Positions 1-10,689 of a stretch of 64,000 bases of DNA are shown piece by piece (positions within the stretch are counted from its first letter, which is position 1; the number at the start of each line of letters is the position of its first letter). Under the pieces are notes generated by a model, which saw nothing but the letters and a program-made list of their open reading frames with translations, had not been told where the DNA came from and did not search any database. Location of the stretch: assembly GCA_000727475.1 (NCBI GenBank), contig KL647306.1:2215642-2279641 (forward strand). The letters are read 5' to 3'. Made by a program: the position numbers and the translations under genes. This DNA comes from Sarcocystis neurona (Eukaryota > Apicomplexa > Conoidasida > Eucoccidiorida > Sarcocystidae).

Positions 1-545
1 CTTCACCGTTTGATCTACAACGAAATACGACGGCGGCTGGTGCAAGTCCGCAGTCACATGCGCTGCCAGTGGCGGCTGCCGCTGCAGCTTCTCTACATTT
101 TTTGCGACCCGCTTCGCTACCACACCGCCGTCCGTCTCCGCCGCGCGTGCTCCTCCTGCTCCGCCGGGCCTTTTCACTGACCGCCTCGTGCGACGCAGTT
201 TTTTACCCTTTTCTTACTGTTTTTACGAGACGTCGACGCCGCGAACGCCCTCTGAAGGACTCGATACACGTTCGTACCGCGCACACGCAGTAGACACCCA
301 TGTATATGGATATATGTGTCCTCCTGTGTGCAGGTCTATGAACACGCAGAAACGAGCACGTGGAAGCAGAAACAGTTGGCATACAGGAATGTCTGTTTGT
401 CGTATGCTTGCTGATACCACGAACGGTGGAGGCTTTCGTGGTTAAAGTTCAGCCTGACAAACGCCGGTGTTGCGCGAGGTGTCCCCTCACCCAGGGACTG
501 TTAGAAACGTAGTGTGAGAAAGTTGTATATTTGTTATACGTGTAG
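1..545. other. Window edge, no supported gene
   Basis: I see no frame with a start codon, splice signals and recognisable content. Short frames on both strands overlap each other. A TAG at 543-545 closes the frame that opens at 546. The DNA has mixed composition and only short GTAT runs near 300. Confidence 0.4.
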
Positions 546-1547
546 CAGTTAGACTTATTACTGCGTGTCCGTCTATGCGCCTGCAGCTTTGTCACAGGTG
601 CTTGCGCGTCCCCTTCACGAGCGGTGCGTCGTGGACGTCCTCGTGCTGCGTTTTCTTCTGTCTGGGGTTCCCGTTTGTGCCGCTCAGCATTCCACTGGCT
701 GCAGCCGCCGTCTGCAGTGGGTCCTGCCTTATCGTCGGTAGAGTCTCAACCAGCTGCATCGTCCCGGAAAAATATACCTGGCGTGACGGAAGATCCGGTG
801 CATGAGTCTGCGGCAGAAGCTGCTGGCGGGGTCCGCAGTCCTGCTATTTTGCTGCGCAGCAGTGAAAGTTCTGCTGCCTCTGGGACGGGAAGTGCTGCAG
901 CGAAGGTGTGCAGCACAAAAGAGGTAGGGGCGTCTGATGCAGCAGCAGACGCTGACGCTCTGGGCGCTAATAGGACGCAGGGTACTTCCTGGAGTGTGGA
1001 TCTTTCTCGTTCGTCGTCTTCTTTGCTGGCTGCGTCGGGTCCTACCCACCCCGCCGCGGGAGGCGCCGTTGTTGCGACGAGCGCTGTTACTGCTGGTGAT
1101 CCTTCCCCGGGATCAGAAGCCGCAGCAGGACACGCCGGAGGCGGAGGACCGGCTTCTGCTGGGGACAGCGAACACAGCGGCTTAAGAAACGAAGTCTCTG
1201 CACGGGCGACGCCTACACCGCGGGTGCTGAAATCGATACTAAAGAAGCGACAGCAGAAATTTTGTCCTGCTCCCCCTTCTAATGACACAGAGAGCAACGA
1301 GAGTTCTGTTGCATCCACGTCGCCTGCAGCTGGAAGCACAACAGAAGCACCAAGTAACGAAGACTTTGGCATCAGACGTTTCAACCTGAACCGTAGAAGA
1401 CCTCGTTGCAGAAGCGGCAGCAGTGGCCCTGTGCTGGCGCTGCCTGATGGAAGTTTGCATGACAGCAGCCCGACCGCGACAGAATCAGTTGTGCACGTGA
1501 CACCGCCAGCAGCACAGGATACAGCTACTGAGAGGGATGATGCGTAG
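546..1547 (+). CDS. Candidate coding exon, Ala/Ser/Thr-rich, unknown function
   Basis: The frame is open for 334 codons and contains no Met, so if it is real it must be an internal or 3' exon. A plausible acceptor (TAG or CAG around 543-548) follows a T-rich stretch, and the frame ends in a TAG at 1545-1547. The translated product is rich in Ala, Ser, Gly and Thr. Near its C-terminal third it has a basic patch (KSILKKRQQK) and a later RRRPRCRS stretch. A separate ATG at 575 in another frame starts a signal-like hydrophobic stretch, but I could not join it in phase. I do not recognise the protein. The alternative is low-complexity non-coding DNA of the kind seen at 10.7-13.9 kb. Confidence 0.3.
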   Translation, partial: QLDLLLRVRLCACSFVTGACASPSRAVRRGRPRAAFSSVWGSRLCRSAFHWLQPPSAVGPALSSVESQPAASSRKNIPGVTEDPVHESAAEAAGGVRSPAILLRSSESSAASGTGSAAAKVCSTKEVGASDAAADADALGANRTQGTSWSVDLSRSSSSLLAASGPTHPAAGGAVVATSAVTAGDPSPGSEAAAGHAGGGGPASAGDSEHSGLRNEVSARATPTPRVLKSILKKRQQKFCPAPPSNDTESNESSVASTSPAAGSTTEAPSNEDFGIRRFNLNRRRPRCRSGSSGPVLALPDGSLHDSSPTATESVVHVTPPAAQDTATERDDA

Positions 1548-2525
1548 AGTGCGAGTGAACGTGATATTCCGGAGGGTTAAAGAAAAACTTTCCAGCCAGA
1601 GGCGTGAAGTGCGTGCGTATCAGTAGCAGGGCGGTACGGAAGACGTGCGGTGGTGCTGCAGGAGCCGTGCTGACCAGCGCGGAAAGCAGCAGCACATTCA
1701 CTTGGGACAACGTCTGCAGTAGCAGCGGCAGTGATGATGGAGTGACTGCAAGAAGGAAGACAGCTCATCACCGTCTTGAACAATAGCAGTGAAACGACTA
1801 GACAACCTTAGATCTATAGGACAGGACGGCAGCATAATTTATTGGGGCACTGCGGCGATGTGCTGTTGTTAGTCTGTTAAACCCTGCGCACAGTATGGGA
1901 GATATCAAGTTGAGTTGCATGAGGAAGGATAAAAAGGAGGAGGGCAACGTGAGCAGCAGTCGGAAGGAAAGGTGCAGCGGCAGGAGCAGGAATGTCAGCT
2001 GAAGGAGCCGTAGACGCAGATCTGATGTGCGTAAAGGCCGACTACCACTAGTAGCATATGCGGGACTCGCGCAGTAATGGCTAAAATCTAAGCAAATCAG
2101 ACACGCAGGTGTCAACAGGGTGACACTACCGGCGACTTCGTGTAGACGTACGGCACTGGAGAGATGTTTTGGAACAAAATAGTGATGATGGTCGTGAACG
2201 TACCGGATGGCGTGCCAGTCGGCGCAGTAACGCCAGTAGCAACATTCGACGCGTCTGCAGTGGTGTGTGTATACTTTCCCCTTGTCCGAAGACGTGGCTG
2301 TGCGAACGTGTTTGTTTAGGCAGCACATTTCGCTACGCAGGACGGGAACGCGGATGCGTGCCGATCAGGTCAACTTCACTGCGAAGTCACCAATACAGTG
2401 TTCGCTTATGCATGTGTGGAAGTGGTTTTGCACGCCAGAGGGCCCGCGTATACGCCGAAACCCTCCGCCAACGTACGCGCATACTGTGATGTTTAATCTT
2501 CGCTTCATATGTAAGTACGTATCTA

Positions 2526-2735
2526 TACCTAAGACAGCAGCGATAAGAACTCGCAAGGGCGGGTGCGTCTTGCTTACTGTCTTTTGTGTCTATGTATGTA
2601 TGCATGTATGTATGTATGTATACATATTTATACCTAAGACAGCAGCGGTAAGAACTCGCAAGGGCGGGTGCGCCTTGCTTACTGTCTTTTGTCTCTATGT
2701 GTGTATGTATGTATGTATGTATGTATATATATTTA
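2526..2735. repeat. Two tandem 105-bp copies with internal hairpin
   Basis: Copies begin at 2526 and 2631. Each starts TACCTAAGACAGCAGCG and ends in CTTACTGTCTTTTG followed by a TATG run. Inside each copy AAGACAG faces CTGTCTT, and GCAAGG faces CCTTGC (exact in copy 2, one mismatch in copy 1), so each copy could fold into a nested hairpin. (TATG)n and (TA)n follow to about 2765. Confidence 0.85.
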
Positions 2736-3873
2736 TACATATATATACATATATATATATATACCAGGCCAGCGGAAAGCTTATCGGGGGGCACACATTC
2801 AGCGCGGCGAGGGTCGCCTGTTCCTTAGATACGTGTGGCAGGGTGTGCAATCGTCGGTGTGTGCCCACTGCGTATCCGTTCGTCGTTGAAAGATATTATT
2901 GAGGGGACCCGGACCGAAGCCTTTGGACTGCATGGCTCGATCTGATTGTTGTAGCGCACAAATTGCGAAGAATTATGTGCTCCAGTTTAGAATTTGTACA
3001 GAGGCACCAGTGTTTGAGAATTTAGGTTTCTACGTGTAATACGGGAAATCACGAAAACAACGAGCATTTGTTTTCCGGAGCGGTGACCACACTGGTGAAT
3101 ATCCTGCACTGAAGGCAGTGACTGTTATACAGTAATGGTCATGCTGACAAAGAACGAGCAAATGTCTTGAAAGACAATCCTGACTACGCGGGCGGAAGAA
3201 CAACACGTAGCTAAGGAGAGATCTACACGCGTGCTTCTACCTAAAACGTGGACAACGCTGACTAAACAGAGCTGTACTGGCGCTCCATTGCATGACAACG
3301 CCGATGTCAGTACCCTCCTTACACAACAAAAGCAACGTTAATTCCCCCTTTTACCCGTGTACTGGTCGATGAATGGATTATTCGTCGAGTAGTTGTTAAC
3401 GTAAAAGCAACCACGATCCTCTGTGGGTTGCACCGCGTTGACGCAGCATGCGGACGCGTAAGTGACGTCAGTTAGTATCGAACGTACCTCCCCACCTGTC
3501 CTGTGCAGACACTGGAGCATCAGCTGTTTTAATCTCGACACAGCTAACAACCTCGTGGAGCACCCGTTTGTGCGGTTCCGGCTCCGTCGAGTCACATTGA
3601 ATGGCTCTGTTGTGCGCTGCTGTTCAGCGCAGTTTTACACCCGCCAGAGCACATTTTGTGTGTAAGGAACTGTAGTGTTCCACCTTGCACTCGACATGCA
3701 TGTAAATTCCAGCACCCACCTGGTAGGAACTAGAAATCTTTGTAAACAACAGAGCAACCTCAGCTTCTCAAGTGCCATCTAGAGATTAGCACAGAGAAAG
3801 CTTTAATTTCGTAAAAAGTCGCCACGACTGTCACGTGAGGTAGCTGTTAACTCCGCAGCATCTGCAATATCAG

Positions 3874-4460
3874 CGTGCTAAGTGTAGGGTTGTACATTCG
3901 CGATACCCAGTTTGCAGGGCGCCGCTGCCTCTTCGCGCACAAGTATACAGCGGAGATAGCGCTGGTATTCTCAGGACCCGTTTCCCTGACTACCGCTTAA
4001 TTCTATAGCGACTGTGAGCCACGCCGCACCACCGCTACTTCGGAAAAGACTTGTTTAGACCAAGTTTGACATACGACAACTACACGCTTGTCGCCTGGCG
4101 TAACGTTAAAACACCTGTGGCCGCGTTTTAACACGTAGGTTTTAGCTCAAGAGCTATGTAGTTTATGTTGTCCATTTGAACCTGACGAAACTCCTGTTAG
4201 CTGAACCCAACGCGGTATACCTGCATTCCAGTAGACGCACAGCTTCGCGTGTACCCTGCAGAAACACGAGTACTTTGTAGACGAATGCTCGAGACGTCGG
4301 GTATTCGCACATGTAACGGAAAACGGGATCACTTGTGAAATGTATGGTTCCAACTGAGCCGAGTGCTGCCAGCTGCAAATCGGCCATACTGAGCTTGCTG
4401 AGTGTAGATTTGTACATCCGCGGTAGCCAATTTGCGGGGCGCCGCTGCCCTTCCGCGCAC
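3874..4460. repeat. Diverged 67-bp direct duplication (3874-3940 and 4394-4460)
   Basis: Both copies are 67 bases and contain GGGCGCCGCTGCC followed by TTC or TTCC and CGCGCAC. They share most positions and are separated by about 450 bases. Similarity appears to continue weakly upstream. Confidence 0.75.
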
Positions 4461-4745
4461 GCGATGTTAATTTTCCCTGGCCTATTTGCACCTGATAGAA
4501 CGCAGGTCAGCTGGAGGCACTGAGGCGTACCTAGACGCGCAGCTTCCGCTGTGTATTTTTGCGTGGTCGGGTTGCACCTCGTAAAACTCATGTCATCTGA
4601 AGGCAGTGCGGTCTAGGTGCATTCCAGCAGACGCAAAGCTTAGCGTGTGCAGTTGTATATGGCTGATTTGCAAGTGAACAAACTCGTGGTAGCTGGAAGG
4701 GACACGGAGTGTATCTGCGTTCCAATAAACGTGCAAATCCTGAAT
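4168..4745. repeat. Four degenerate 80-90-bp repeat units
   Basis: Units lie near 4168-4260, 4480-4560, 4566-4652 and 4660-4742. Shared words are a TTGNACCTGANA-like start, a GTNAGCTG block, and a CATTCCAGNAGACGC block that leads to AGCTT in three of the four units. The divergence suggests an old array. The second 67-bp duplicate is interleaved with it. Confidence 0.6.
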
Positions 4746-5611
4746 CTACATAAGACTGAGGAGAGCTTAGGTACATCTCTCTATGTTTGAGGGTGCGTCT
4801 TAGTTTTGAGACTAAAGAATTCTTCCAAAGGTCAAATTGTAGCGTTTGCTGGGAAATAATTGTTTGAATCTGAAGATCCGTAGCGATTAGTGCCTAACGT
4901 CTCCTTGCACCAGTGTAGGCCGTCAGAACATTCAGATGCACACAACGTTTTATTTACCTTTGTTGTGCCGCCCTCTGTTCTGCTGACTCTAGTGAGTATA
5001 ATACGCTACACGATTTGAAAAAACACAACCTTTAACTACGTCGCACTGTGTAGTTACACATCACTGCGATGTGTTCATCACACGCTCTTACAGCACTAAC
5101 CTCTTCCCGTATATAATTTCCACACAGCTGGGCGGAAACGTGAGTTCCTAAGCTTTTCACACTACGAGGCCGACTCCCCGCTGTGTATGAAGCACCATAT
5201 ATCAGGAGGCCCATCGTACGATTTAGAACACTGTACGCCTGGTAGGCCTGCCGGTGGGCGGTGTGGATGGAATATGGTGACACATACATTAATATGACGG
5301 CATATATTTCTACCTACAACCGTGTCATTCGCTTGTTGCTGTTGCAGCCCCATATACCGGTACGTGTATATATATAGACATGTACAGCAACGCCGTCTCT
5401 TCGAATGCTGTGCAGATGATCTGCCGTGCACGTGCGTACCCTTATACGTACTTGTACAAGTTAGAAAAAGACATTGTCCATCCTCTTATTTTCTGAGTAC
5501 ACTGTGGTTACCGACATATTTCTGTGCACGCACGTATACACACGTGTGCGCACACGGGTTAGCTGCACTTGCGAAGTCACCAATCTCCAAGGGCGATGTC
5601 GACATTAGTCG

Positions 5612-5635
5612 GTAGTAGTAGTAGTAGTAGTAGTA
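5612..5635. repeat. GTA trinucleotide microsatellite
   Basis: About eight uninterrupted GTA units. Confidence 0.9.
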
Positions 5636-6034
5636 CACGTCTGACAGTCAAACATTGTAAGGTGCTACGTTCTCTTACGTCGCTCCTCTCCCGGGCAGCC
5701 ACCGCAATGTTTACTGTCTTCTTTGCCGGTCGATAACTGACTGCATCGTTGCATGTTTTCAGCGTAAACGCCCCATTAAGTCAGCTGTATGCAGGATTAT
5801 CATGCTCTGTTCAGGGAGCAGGCGCATCTCACCCATACATGATAATGGAGCAAAATCTTAAAGGGACCGGTTTCACAACGGCACCCGTCACGTGCAAGCC
5901 TGTTTCGCTTGGTCCCTCCTTCCGCCCATCCTGTCTCCTGCCCGTACCAGCACACGCGGCCAGCCACTGAAAAAGATATCGTCACTGGGACGCTAACGGT
6001 AACGTCCCCTTCTGGCTGCATCCTTGCATCCCTC

Positions 6035-6319
6035 TCAGTCAGAATAAAAAGATGAGCTGCTGCTTGTTGAGGAATGTCGATGTCGTCGTTTTCTGGGCTT
6101 CTTTGTTGACCCGCCCTTCATTCTCCACAGCAGGTACAGAAGCAGGAGGAGGACAGCAACAACACCTCCACGCGCAGGATATTTTCCTACTCTGCCTTCA
6201 AGAGCAGTCCACTTTTGACCAGCCGTAGCCAGAATACCCGGTTCTTCGCCTCCCAGGGCAAACGAAAACAAGCCACACACGACGATCAATATTAAACAAA
6301 TTTTGTTAGAGAGCTTCAT
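6035..6319 (-). CDS. Small secreted single-pass membrane protein
   Basis: This is a single-exon frame of 94 residues starting at the ATG at 6319; there is an upstream in-frame Met ten codons earlier, but this one starts the signal peptide. Residues 1-23 form a clear signal peptide (MKLSNKICLILIVVCGLFSF followed by ALG). A short lumenal segment follows, then a membrane segment at about 51-66 (GGVVAVLLLLLYLLWR). The cytosolic tail has a basic cluster (KKPRKRRHRH) and a run of serines ending FYSD. Small proteins with signal peptide, one membrane helix and a charged tail are common among parasite secretory or parasitophorous-vacuole proteins. I do not recognise a family, so the destination is inference. 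The neighbours within 5 kb on either side carry no supported gene. Confidence 0.65.
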   Translation of the reverse strand: MKLSNKICLILIVVCGLFSFALGGEEPGILATAGQKWTALEGRVGKYPARGGVVAVLLLLLYLLWRMKGGSTKKPRKRRHRHSSTSSSSSFYSD

Positions 6320-9300
6320 CTTCCGAGAGCAAGGGGATAGGTGGCACAAGCAGATCTTCGACGAATATTAACGCTGCATCTACGGACGTGCTCAAAAAGC
6401 CGTCACAGAATAAAATGCAATGTACTTCGCGTGTGGGACTACGGTGATTCTGTGTTTGATGCCTCTCAACGCCGGGATGGGCAATCAATTGATACAGTCC
6501 GGCACCTTGTTGAAGGGATTCCTGCTTTTCGAATGTGAGAGACCGTTAAGCGCGGGGATACGAGCACGACATGTAAAAGCAAATTTTTTCGTTTTGATCA
6601 TCCGACCTCTACGCGTTCCGATCAGGCTCTATGGAGATGCTTCGTCCAAAAGCTCTTTTTTTTTCCGACGGTAGATGCTCTTTCTCCTTCTCTCGCGCTC
6701 TGCTCGAAAACACGCAAGCGCCAGATCCACAAACGTAGCTTGTTGAGAAAAATCTGCACGGAAATTATCTCCCAGCGCTGGCATACACCCGGGACAGACG
6801 GCCCAGAATAACCACGGATCGCCATCCGCTCGTATGTGTCTGTGTCCGTCCGCTGACGTGTCTACGATTCGAAGGACAGACGTGGATCCGTCGCACCAGC
6901 AGCAGCAGCTACAGCAGCGCAGCTGAAAAGCCGTAGCGAGACACGAGGTAGGTACTCGACGGCCACACAGGCAGACGCTGCTCCCGAAGCGAGCGTGCTT
7001 GTAAGTGGCCTCGGAACACCGGAGTCGCACGGGATATGAAAAACGCTGAGTGCTTCAACAGCAGGAAGCAAAGCGGCAACGATTCTGCCGTGTACAGTTC
7101 ACGGAAGGACTAAGATACAGAGCCCAAGTTATAGCAGCAGTAGTTGTTCCACGTAGCGGGAGCACTGAATGCGGAACAGCACCACTAACAGCAGCGGCTT
7201 TGAGGAATCACACGCGCCATACACCATTACAGGTAATAGGTTGTCATCTAGAATGTGCCGGGAAGTAGACACAGACACGACGAGCATCATTGAATGCGCC
7301 AGTGTCCGCGCCCATCCACCACATGTTAACCTTATCAATAGTGAGCAGACGACTGGGACAAAGGCTGTATGGTAAGATAATTCTTTGTTGGCCACCACTA
7401 TCTGCTGATACTGAGGCGCTGTCACAAGCAGCGGCTGCAGCTCCGTAAACACAGCAACGGAATCAGGTGGTCCACACGTGTGCTGCCCCGCATGGGTGTC
7501 GTGGTTGCAGATAGTTCGACGCTGGCATTCGTACGCGTAGGTGTCCGCAATCAGGTACGCGAACTATGTCGAATACACGTGACGATCTTCCCAAATCTGC
7601 TGCAGTACCTTTCCTCGGGCGCACATATACAAGTGTATATCGACACCATTATGCGCAAGTGTCTACTTACGCGTGTTCGTATGTATCTATACGTGTATAT
7701 GGTAGTCCTCCCCTGAATACTTAAGGCTTCACAGAGACGGAGAATGGACGTATCCATATGCTCTCCTCTTCTTTGCTGGGCATCGCACTCTACGGGCACC
7801 ATTAGAAACGCGCCCCCACACCGCCGTCTATGTACCTCCCCCGCGTTACGAGCTCACTGTCGTGTTCTTCAACAGAATGGAGATCGCACTAGAAACCGAG
7901 GAGGAGTAAAAGATCTGGTAGCGCCGACGCGGTGAGGTACGTACGCACGTGTGCATAAGCTAGCGCCTAGGTACGTCGGCATACACCTAGGTTACCAGGC
8001 ACGCAGAATTCTGGAAACAAAGATGAAAAATGTTAAACGCCCAAAAGACGCTGAGTATCACGTTCAGCGCCACCCAGGTCTCGCTTTAAGTACCCTGAGA
8101 CAGACCCTGAACACTAAAGGTGCTCTTCGCAGCAATGGAGTACAATGTCGTACGGAAGACAACAAGCGGCAAATGCTGAGAGTGTTGTGGTTCCAGAGCT
8201 GATGGACCTGTTCGTCTGCAGTTCGTTCACAGCTTATTTGTTACAAACAAGCTAAGTGTTTGCCCCGCAGTGAATGTGACTGACGCACAGCTTTGTCAAC
8301 CGTACAGTTTTTACCATTAAAGGTATGGAGTCCTTGCATATTTGGTTTGTAGCAGTGGCGAAGTTGGCCTCACGGCTGCGGCCTGTTGACTAGTTTACAT
8401 TACGCCGAGGAGGTACTGGTAAGTGCTGTGCCCTTACTTCATGTCATCCTTATTAGCTTGCACCACGCGGTGCACGTTCTGCATTTGGGTAGCTCCTGTC
8501 TCGCGCCCGACAACACACCATTGAATAAAGCTGACATCGGGGCCCTCACCACCTCTTTGTTCTTCGGCGATAGTTTTTGTTTCGCCCACTAGAGCATCCA
8601 CCGCCGCTCCCGGCACGTTTTGCGAGGTGGGCCACTACTCGTCTCATGTGTCTTGTGCTCTGAACTCCCCCGGCTCTCTGAAGGTTTTGCGACGTGGGCC
8701 ACTAAGCGTCTCACGTGTCTTGTAGTGTGAACTCCCGACAAGTCTCACATCTAGGCGTCCCCAACATCTTCTGTTTCTATATAGTGACACAACCTACGGA
8801 ATCTCTGCCTTCTCCGCCTGTCACGGCTTTTGCTCTTCCAAATACTGAAAGACCCAACACTGTTGCCAACCTACCCTGGACACACCTCTGGTCCACCGTT
8901 GCGGCCGTCATCTGTCCCGTACGTATCCTAGGTTTCTCATTTCCCGAGCACCACGAAGCCCTGTTTCACGTCTCGTCCCCAAACACAATTACGTGCGTAC
9001 CACGCTGCTGCCTCCTAGGCCTCTGTGTTTCTTTTGTACTCGAGGAGACCCATCTGAAGTTTACCCCTGCGAAAATTCACAGACACTGCGCGGTCTCATG
9101 TGAAACCCCACACCTGTTGCTGGTGAAGAGGTCTCGGTGCGTCGGAGGAATGTATGTTTGTACGAATACTTGAACATGTGGATGTGCACGCTCGATCAGT
9201 AGCCCATGCGTGGCGTTCAGTGAGCGCCGTTACGGGATGCTCTTCTAAGCGGAGGAAAGCATTTCTTCATGATTTTAGCTATACCTACAACGGTACTCAC

Positions 9301-10689
9301 ATACGGATGAGAAGGTATAATTTTTGTCAGCAAGGTGTACCTTGGAGCTGTCGGTAGATCATCCACATTTCCACACAAGCTAACACGCACCAACGTCGCT
9401 CCAGTGGAGACAACCGATGCGTGAATTCATATTCCTGCGCAGTTACACACGCAGTCTTCTAATATTTTTACATGCCTCTTGCAGGATCTTGTTCCACGCA
9501 AAACTTCCGTTAGGCTCCTGCAGAATGTACACAATGCAAGGTACCCCAAAGACGCTTCCGTGCTCCGCAGCTGTATCGATGTACCTCTGTTACACAGGCA
9601 TAGTTATCCTGCCTCCGGTTGAAACTGAGGAGCGACTCTGACGCTGTCCTCCACTGCGAGTGCCCAAAATATAGCCAGGTGAAACACCACGAGCGCAGAT
9701 CATCTGGTAGCCGTGTATGTACATTGTATACGTACTGGCGTGCAGGTACTGTCGTCTGTCACAGCACGCACAAGAGTCCATAGTAATCTAGCATTCTCAC
9801 ACACTCGCAAACGTGTGTTTGTGTACGAGTAATTAGCATCCAGGTTTCCGTATTAGTGCGTGCCAGAGCGTAGTACGACACACGGGCGTTTACAGCAACA
9901 GAGCATTGTCGGGACCACTACGTTGTTCTTATCCGAATTCAACTGTCAATCGCACGAGCACGGGTCAGGTATATGGCACACTGACGTCAGGTGCTGCTAT
10001 GTGCTGGACACACTAATGTTGCTTAGACGCAGTCCAAGTTCCAAGGTCAGGCACGCGTGACACATGCCTACAGGGCAGTCCACGACCACACACTCGCAAA
10101 TACAGATGCATCAGAATCTAGGTACAAAAAAGTCGCCATTGCCATTGCTAGTAACATCCGAGATTATCCCGTGCACGGTGCTGACTCCTGCTTCCGAAAG
10201 TCAGTTTTTGCAGTGTGTCTGCGTAGCGCAAACCTATGATCATAGTGAGACACCGGTAAGGTGACTTACGTTCTACCGCGTTTGTAGCGGGTACACGGAA
10301 GGACTAATGATGCACTGATACGGAAATACCTACACGGATGAATGCGTCCTGACGCATCCATCTGTTGTACACTATTGCAAATCTGGGGGCAAGCATGGAG
10401 ACTGTTGCGGCCATCTTTCCCGTCCGACTTCTGCGATACGCTGCGTTTTCCTCGCCAACGCCGTACCCACTACCCCGATGCGTTGCTGTGTTCGGGAGCT
10501 TGACGTTCCGCTCGAGACGCTGTGCAGCCTGCAAACACCGCATTTCGGAGTTGTAATATATTCATTATAAATCTACTGGCGCGACGCCACTTACGAATGA
10601 GGATGCAAGCACGTATGAGCCAATCTCTCTTCACTCGAATGTACGCTCGCACGCACGGGCAAGCTGTACACTGCTGACTCCATTGCGCA
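6320..10689. other. Intergenic, no supported gene
   Basis: Several short overlapping frames exist on both strands. They include a 152-codon GTG-start frame at 8715 and a 79-codon ATG frame on the minus strand ending at 10304. None has a recognisable domain or splice-consistent partners. One local duplication (8617-8750) is listed separately. Confidence 0.45.
8617..8750. repeat. Tandem 67-bp duplication
   Basis: Copies start at 8617 and 8684 with GTTTTGCGA followed by G or C and GTGGGCCACTA. Both end in GAACTCCC and differ at only a few positions. Confidence 0.85.

Larger units (their letters stand above)
1548..6034. other. Gene-poor region with degenerate tandem repeats
   Basis: No gene is supported. 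A 176-codon minus-strand frame with an ATG at 2328 has a Leu-rich hydrophobic stretch. Frames of that size arise by chance here and it has no family motif. The recognisable content is repeats: a 105-bp duplication, a 67-bp duplication, four degenerate 80-90-bp units and a GTA microsatellite, each listed separately. Confidence 0.5.

Noticed and set aside
1798..2328. 176-codon minus-strand ATG frame with a Leu-rich hydrophobic stretch
   Set aside because: The hydrophobic part mirrors a purine-rich plus strand. There is no family motif and its length is within chance expectation.
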